Assembly: GCA_019722365.1 (NCBI GenBank)
Contig: JADFUC010001610.1
Span: 496,001 to 560,000, forward strand
DNA length: 64,000 bases
Direction of reading: 5' to 3'
Source: Lithospermum erythrorhizon
Lineage: Eukaryota > Streptophyta > Magnoliopsida > Boraginales > Boraginaceae
The notes beneath the pieces were generated by a model. It saw only the letters and a program-made list of their open reading frames with translations. It was not told the origin of the DNA and searched no databases. A program made the translations under genes and the position numbers. Each line of letters starts with the position of its first letter. Position 1 is the first letter of the stretch. Shown in pieces: positions 60,433 to 64,000 of the stretch.

Positions 60433-63400
60433 TTAGAGGACTCGGAGCTGAGCAAGGAAAGAAGCACATATTTCAAGGAAGAGAAATTGTGGACCCTCAA
60501 CTCTCTGGAGATCAAGCAGGTACTTATCGTCTCGAGTTTTGTACAGCTGCAATGAATAGCCATAGCAGAAACTTATGAAATAACATACAAATCATAAGAA
60601 CATCACTTCAACATTTAGATGAGTTACTTTTTCATGTCAGGACAAAGTTGCAAGTAAGTGACAAAGTTGCAAGTAAGCTAGAAGTGTCGTCCCTTGTCAA
60701 CCACTCAAATGAATATTAGTTAAGTGAACAAAGAGCCTCTTTAGGAAAGAGTTGGTTGGGGGCTTGGGGCTACAATGAACACTTCTTACCAAATCTCGTG
60801 CACAATGCAATCAAATGAAAAAAGAAAATGCAAACTTAAAAGCAAAGAAGGCATCAATAGAGTAAATAAGGAATAAATCTAGTATCATTACCTTTTAGTA
60901 AACACCTAAAGAACCAAGTATAGCACAGGCTACATGAAAGCATACATCATACAAAATACAATATCCAACATGGACCAATGCCTCTAAAAGGCTCCCACCT
61001 AAGCGGGGTGGGGGTGGGGGATCGGATTAGAAGCGTAGGTAATGAGCCATTTTAAAAAATTCTATAATAATAATTGTACACTTGTATTTAGTAACTCATA
61101 AACTTTCAGTCATATTTATCTTTATTCTCCCAAACATCCTCAGCAAGAACTTCCCAAGCTCCGAAGTCATAATACTCTTTACATTCCGATTCATCACCAA
61201 CCTACTAGAATGACCTAAACTCCTTTTTCCCACTTCTTTCAGCTCTTATACTAACACTATACATAGATTGTCGCTGCAAACCTTAGCAGTCTACATGCCT
61301 ATAAAGAACTAAATATGCAGTATTGTTGATGTGATTTAGCCAATTTGGTCTATATAGACTTTATAGCAAACCTAATTTTCTTGCAGACTATTATACTTTC
61401 TCATTTACGACATTTATGGAGAATGTAATCTATTCGATGTCCAAGATAGTGTAACTTCAAATTCAGAAGCAATCAAGTCTAAGTATCATGGGCTTCAAGT
61501 GTGGTGCACGTTGATTGTTTTGAATCAGAAGTCAAGATTGGCTAAATCGCACCAACAATACTCCCTAGTGTTTTATAGCCATATAGGTTGTAAAGGTTTG
61601 CAGCGACAATCCTAATCAAAATGTAAAAAGCATTAATTGGAAGCAGAAAATAAAAGGAAGTTAATAACATACCTGAACCTCGAATTTCAAAACATTCGGT
61701 GACCTAGAGAAGTCATCATTCTCTACGATTGAGGAGTCATCTTCAAAGTAGTGGTTACCATGCATTGAATTGTTAATCATGCCTTCATGCTGGCCAGGAA
61801 GGCCAGGAATCCACCTGCATTTCATGTTGTAAGGCCCAAGCTTTTTCCAAGAAACATTCAGTTCTTGCAGAGCTTTCAGAACTTCATTCATGATCTCCCG
61901 GGGATGTGCTCGAGACTGTCACAAAGCCAAATACATTGACTTAATTGATATGGCTAGTCAAATACATTGACTTAATCGTTATATATGTATGATCTGACTA
62001 ATATGCCATGACAGAATGAAATCAGAATTGGGCAATGGTTCTCTCATTTGAAAAGCTTGCCCATGAATCATTTTGAGTGGGCACTATAAGCATTCAATGG
62101 CACAAAACCTGATGGTAGCAGAATTCTATCATGTATATTTAGTTTTAGTATCTGAAAGTAAATATCACCAACCTACCTGGAGACCAAGAGCCCATTTCCT
62201 CTCTACAGGAAACTGTCTCACACCCGTTTGTGTATAATCAGGATACCCAGGAAGGCATTGCCCTGTAGGTGAAGGCATGGATTCGCTTGCATTTGTACGG
62301 TTGAAACCTAATTCCTGAGAGAGAAAAGTTTTTAATTAGTAATAGGGAAACTGATAATAGCATATAATATGATGTGACAAGTTCAAAAAGTAATTGGGTG
62401 GCACCAATCTTTTATTTGAATATGACTTCAGAGATGCACCCTTAATACAGGCTGATGATAAATTGAAGGAAAAAATATATATTGGTGGAATCTATAATAT
62501 ATATTGCAGAGACAATTTGTCTCGATGATTGAACGAATACAGTGTGCTCCAATAATTACAATCTGCTGAAGTCTAAGACTATATATAGGTAGACTGGCGG
62601 CAACTAAACATATTCCTACTTGCCTAAGCCTATGTAATAGTTATTACAATGTAATAGGTAATAGCTATCATAGTGTGATAAACTACAACTACCGAAACAA
62701 AGTCCTATTAGGAGTAGGAATGTGCGGCTAGTCGACAGGAGCTAGTTGAGTCTGAGGACTTTGTCTAACAAAAATCCAATTTGTCCAATAAAATCTATGG
62801 ACAAGAAGTTGATATATAAACTAGGAAAGGCAGATATGCACCATCGCCTCCTGATATTCAGCTCCAAGGTAGCCACTCGAGACTCGAAATCGGTTGTCCA
62901 ACAGCAAGTAGTATGCAACAGTTCCCTGATATAATTTTAAGAAGAAAAAATATCAATTAAGAGGCCTAATATATATACACGAGCACACACATTTACATAT
63001 AAACACAGACCTCATCTTGGACTCGGTTCTGAATAGAATTAAGAAGGTTGTTTCTGTCAAATCCCATGTTGACAACTTTTTGTAATATCTCCTCATCAAT
63101 CTGCAATCACAAATTCTTCTTCACGTTAGGAAAGAGCAATTAAGGGATGAATAAAATATGAGAATAAATAGAGTTGTAAGATCACAACTATGTATTAAAA
63201 AATCTCGTAGAACCAAATAACACAGTGTAATCTGCTCAAGTATATTTCATTTTCATACGAATATGAGAAAGATAAGGACTAGGGCAATAAGATCAATCCA
63301 GGGACGAGTCAACATATACTAGCTTCGCCTGAAAGATATGAACAGTAGTGACCAGTAACACTGCTCAGAACTCAGAAGAGCACGCAAGAACTAGCCACTG

Positions 63401-63679
63401 TAACTAAATCTACAGTATCAATAAGAGTTTTTCATTTGAGTAATACATAAGGTAATGGAATCCAATCATTAACCATACAACACGAAGAATTACCTTTTTG
63501 GCTTGCTGCATTGTATCTGGTGGAGACACAGCTAAATATCGAGGCAGATGGGCTTGGAACCAGGGATGTGTACGAATTTCAGGAATTGTCATCCGCTTCA
63601 TGGGATCAACTATAAGCATCCTTGGAATCAAATCCCTTGCACCAGGAGACAAATGGCTAGGAAGAGTGTATATCCCACC
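60433..63679 (-). CDS. KIN10: SnRK1 catalytic alpha subunit (KIN10/AKIN10 type), C-terminal six coding exons
   Basis: Minus-strand exons are 63679-63494, 63100-63011, 62925-62842, 62314-62177, 61915-61673 and 60546-60433, all with GT-AG borders, all in phase 0, 284 residues in total. The first gives the end of the kinase domain (LSPGARDLIPRMLIVDPMKR, then HPWFQAHLPRYLA). The next two give the UBA-like autoregulatory region (IDEEILQKVVNMGFDR, then YYLLLDNRFRVSSGYLGAE). The remainder is the regulatory/KA1 region (VERKWALGLQSRAHPREIM, SPNVLKFEVQLYKTRDDKYL) ending LAQLRVL-stop, the conserved family terminus. SnRK1 is the plant AMPK/Snf1 kinase that responds to energy shortage, working with beta and betagamma subunits. 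The N-terminal kinase lobes and activation loop lie beyond the right edge. What is visible is intact. Confidence 0.95.
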
Positions 63680-64000
63680 CTGAACACATTGTTAACATTT
63701 TCAGAAAAGGTAGTCAGAATTTTTTGTAAATGTTCATTTCAGAGTGAAGGTATATTATGCACTTCCTTTCCAAATTGAAAATGTTATCTTAACAATAGAA
63801 ATATTCAAGCAATAGAACTTTATCTATAACAAAATAATGAATCTATAACAAAATAATGAATGGTACACATTATTGTAATATCCCGTGCTTCAAATAAAGA
63901 AATGATAATAGTCAATCTCCTTGAAGAAATCATGCGGTGTGGCTCTTATTTGTGGTAGGTATAGTCTTCCAAGGGATCAAATCGAGTGTGTTAGAGGAGA

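Noticed and set aside
60360..60578. Plus-strand frame of 72 codons
   Set aside because: It is the antisense of the last SnRK1 exon (60433-60546).

Overview
The window is nuclear DNA of a flowering plant. The protein-coding genes have spliced GT-AG exons and belong to plant families (R2R3-MYB, AP2/ERF, PPR, SnRK1, PHO1). The intergenic DNA is AT-rich and full of SINEs, Helitrons, MITEs and decayed LTR retrotransposons. The protein matches are those of a eudicot. An asterid is likely but not proven, and I cannot name the species.

Layout from left to right. (1) 1-2330, minus: a pentatricopeptide-repeat gene that runs off the left edge. (2) 2331-7345: intergenic DNA with decayed repeats and a short SINE. 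(3) 7346-9123, plus: an intact three-exon MIXTA-type (subgroup 9) R2R3-MYB gene with a SINE in intron 1 and a 52-bp tandem repeat in its 3' flank. (4) 9590-27600: a long transposon-rich tract. It holds an LTR-like pair with a nested Stowaway MITE, a 365-bp Helitron, a non-autonomous LTR element, another SINE, a doubtful small secreted-protein gene, a FAR1/MULE-transposase pseudogene, a Helitron-helicase pseudogene and an 826-bp element with terminal inverted repeats. (5) 28006-35455, minus: a PHO1-type phosphate-exporter gene (SPX-EXS). Its middle exons are in perfect register but both ends are broken, so I call it a pseudogene. (6) 35500-57850: mostly repeats, including an LTR-like tract with 60-bp tandem repeats, a hAT MITE with a perfect 8-bp target duplication, a truncated Ty1/copia element with 1.2-kb LTRs, and a Stowaway-like MITE. 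(7) 57960-59099, plus: an intact single-exon AP2/ERF gene of the RAP2.11/ERN type, with a tRNA-derived SINE inserted exactly at its stop codon. (8) 60433 to the right edge, minus: the last six coding exons of the SnRK1 catalytic subunit gene (KIN10 type).

The four functional genes (PPR, MYB, ERF, SnRK1 alpha) are unrelated in pathway and stand alone, as is usual in plants. I see no gene cluster and no new multi-gene system. The most informative items are the insertions with precise target-site duplications: four SINEs, one Helitron, one hAT MITE and two Stowaway-type MITEs. The best of these is the SINE that replaced the stop codon of the ERF gene.
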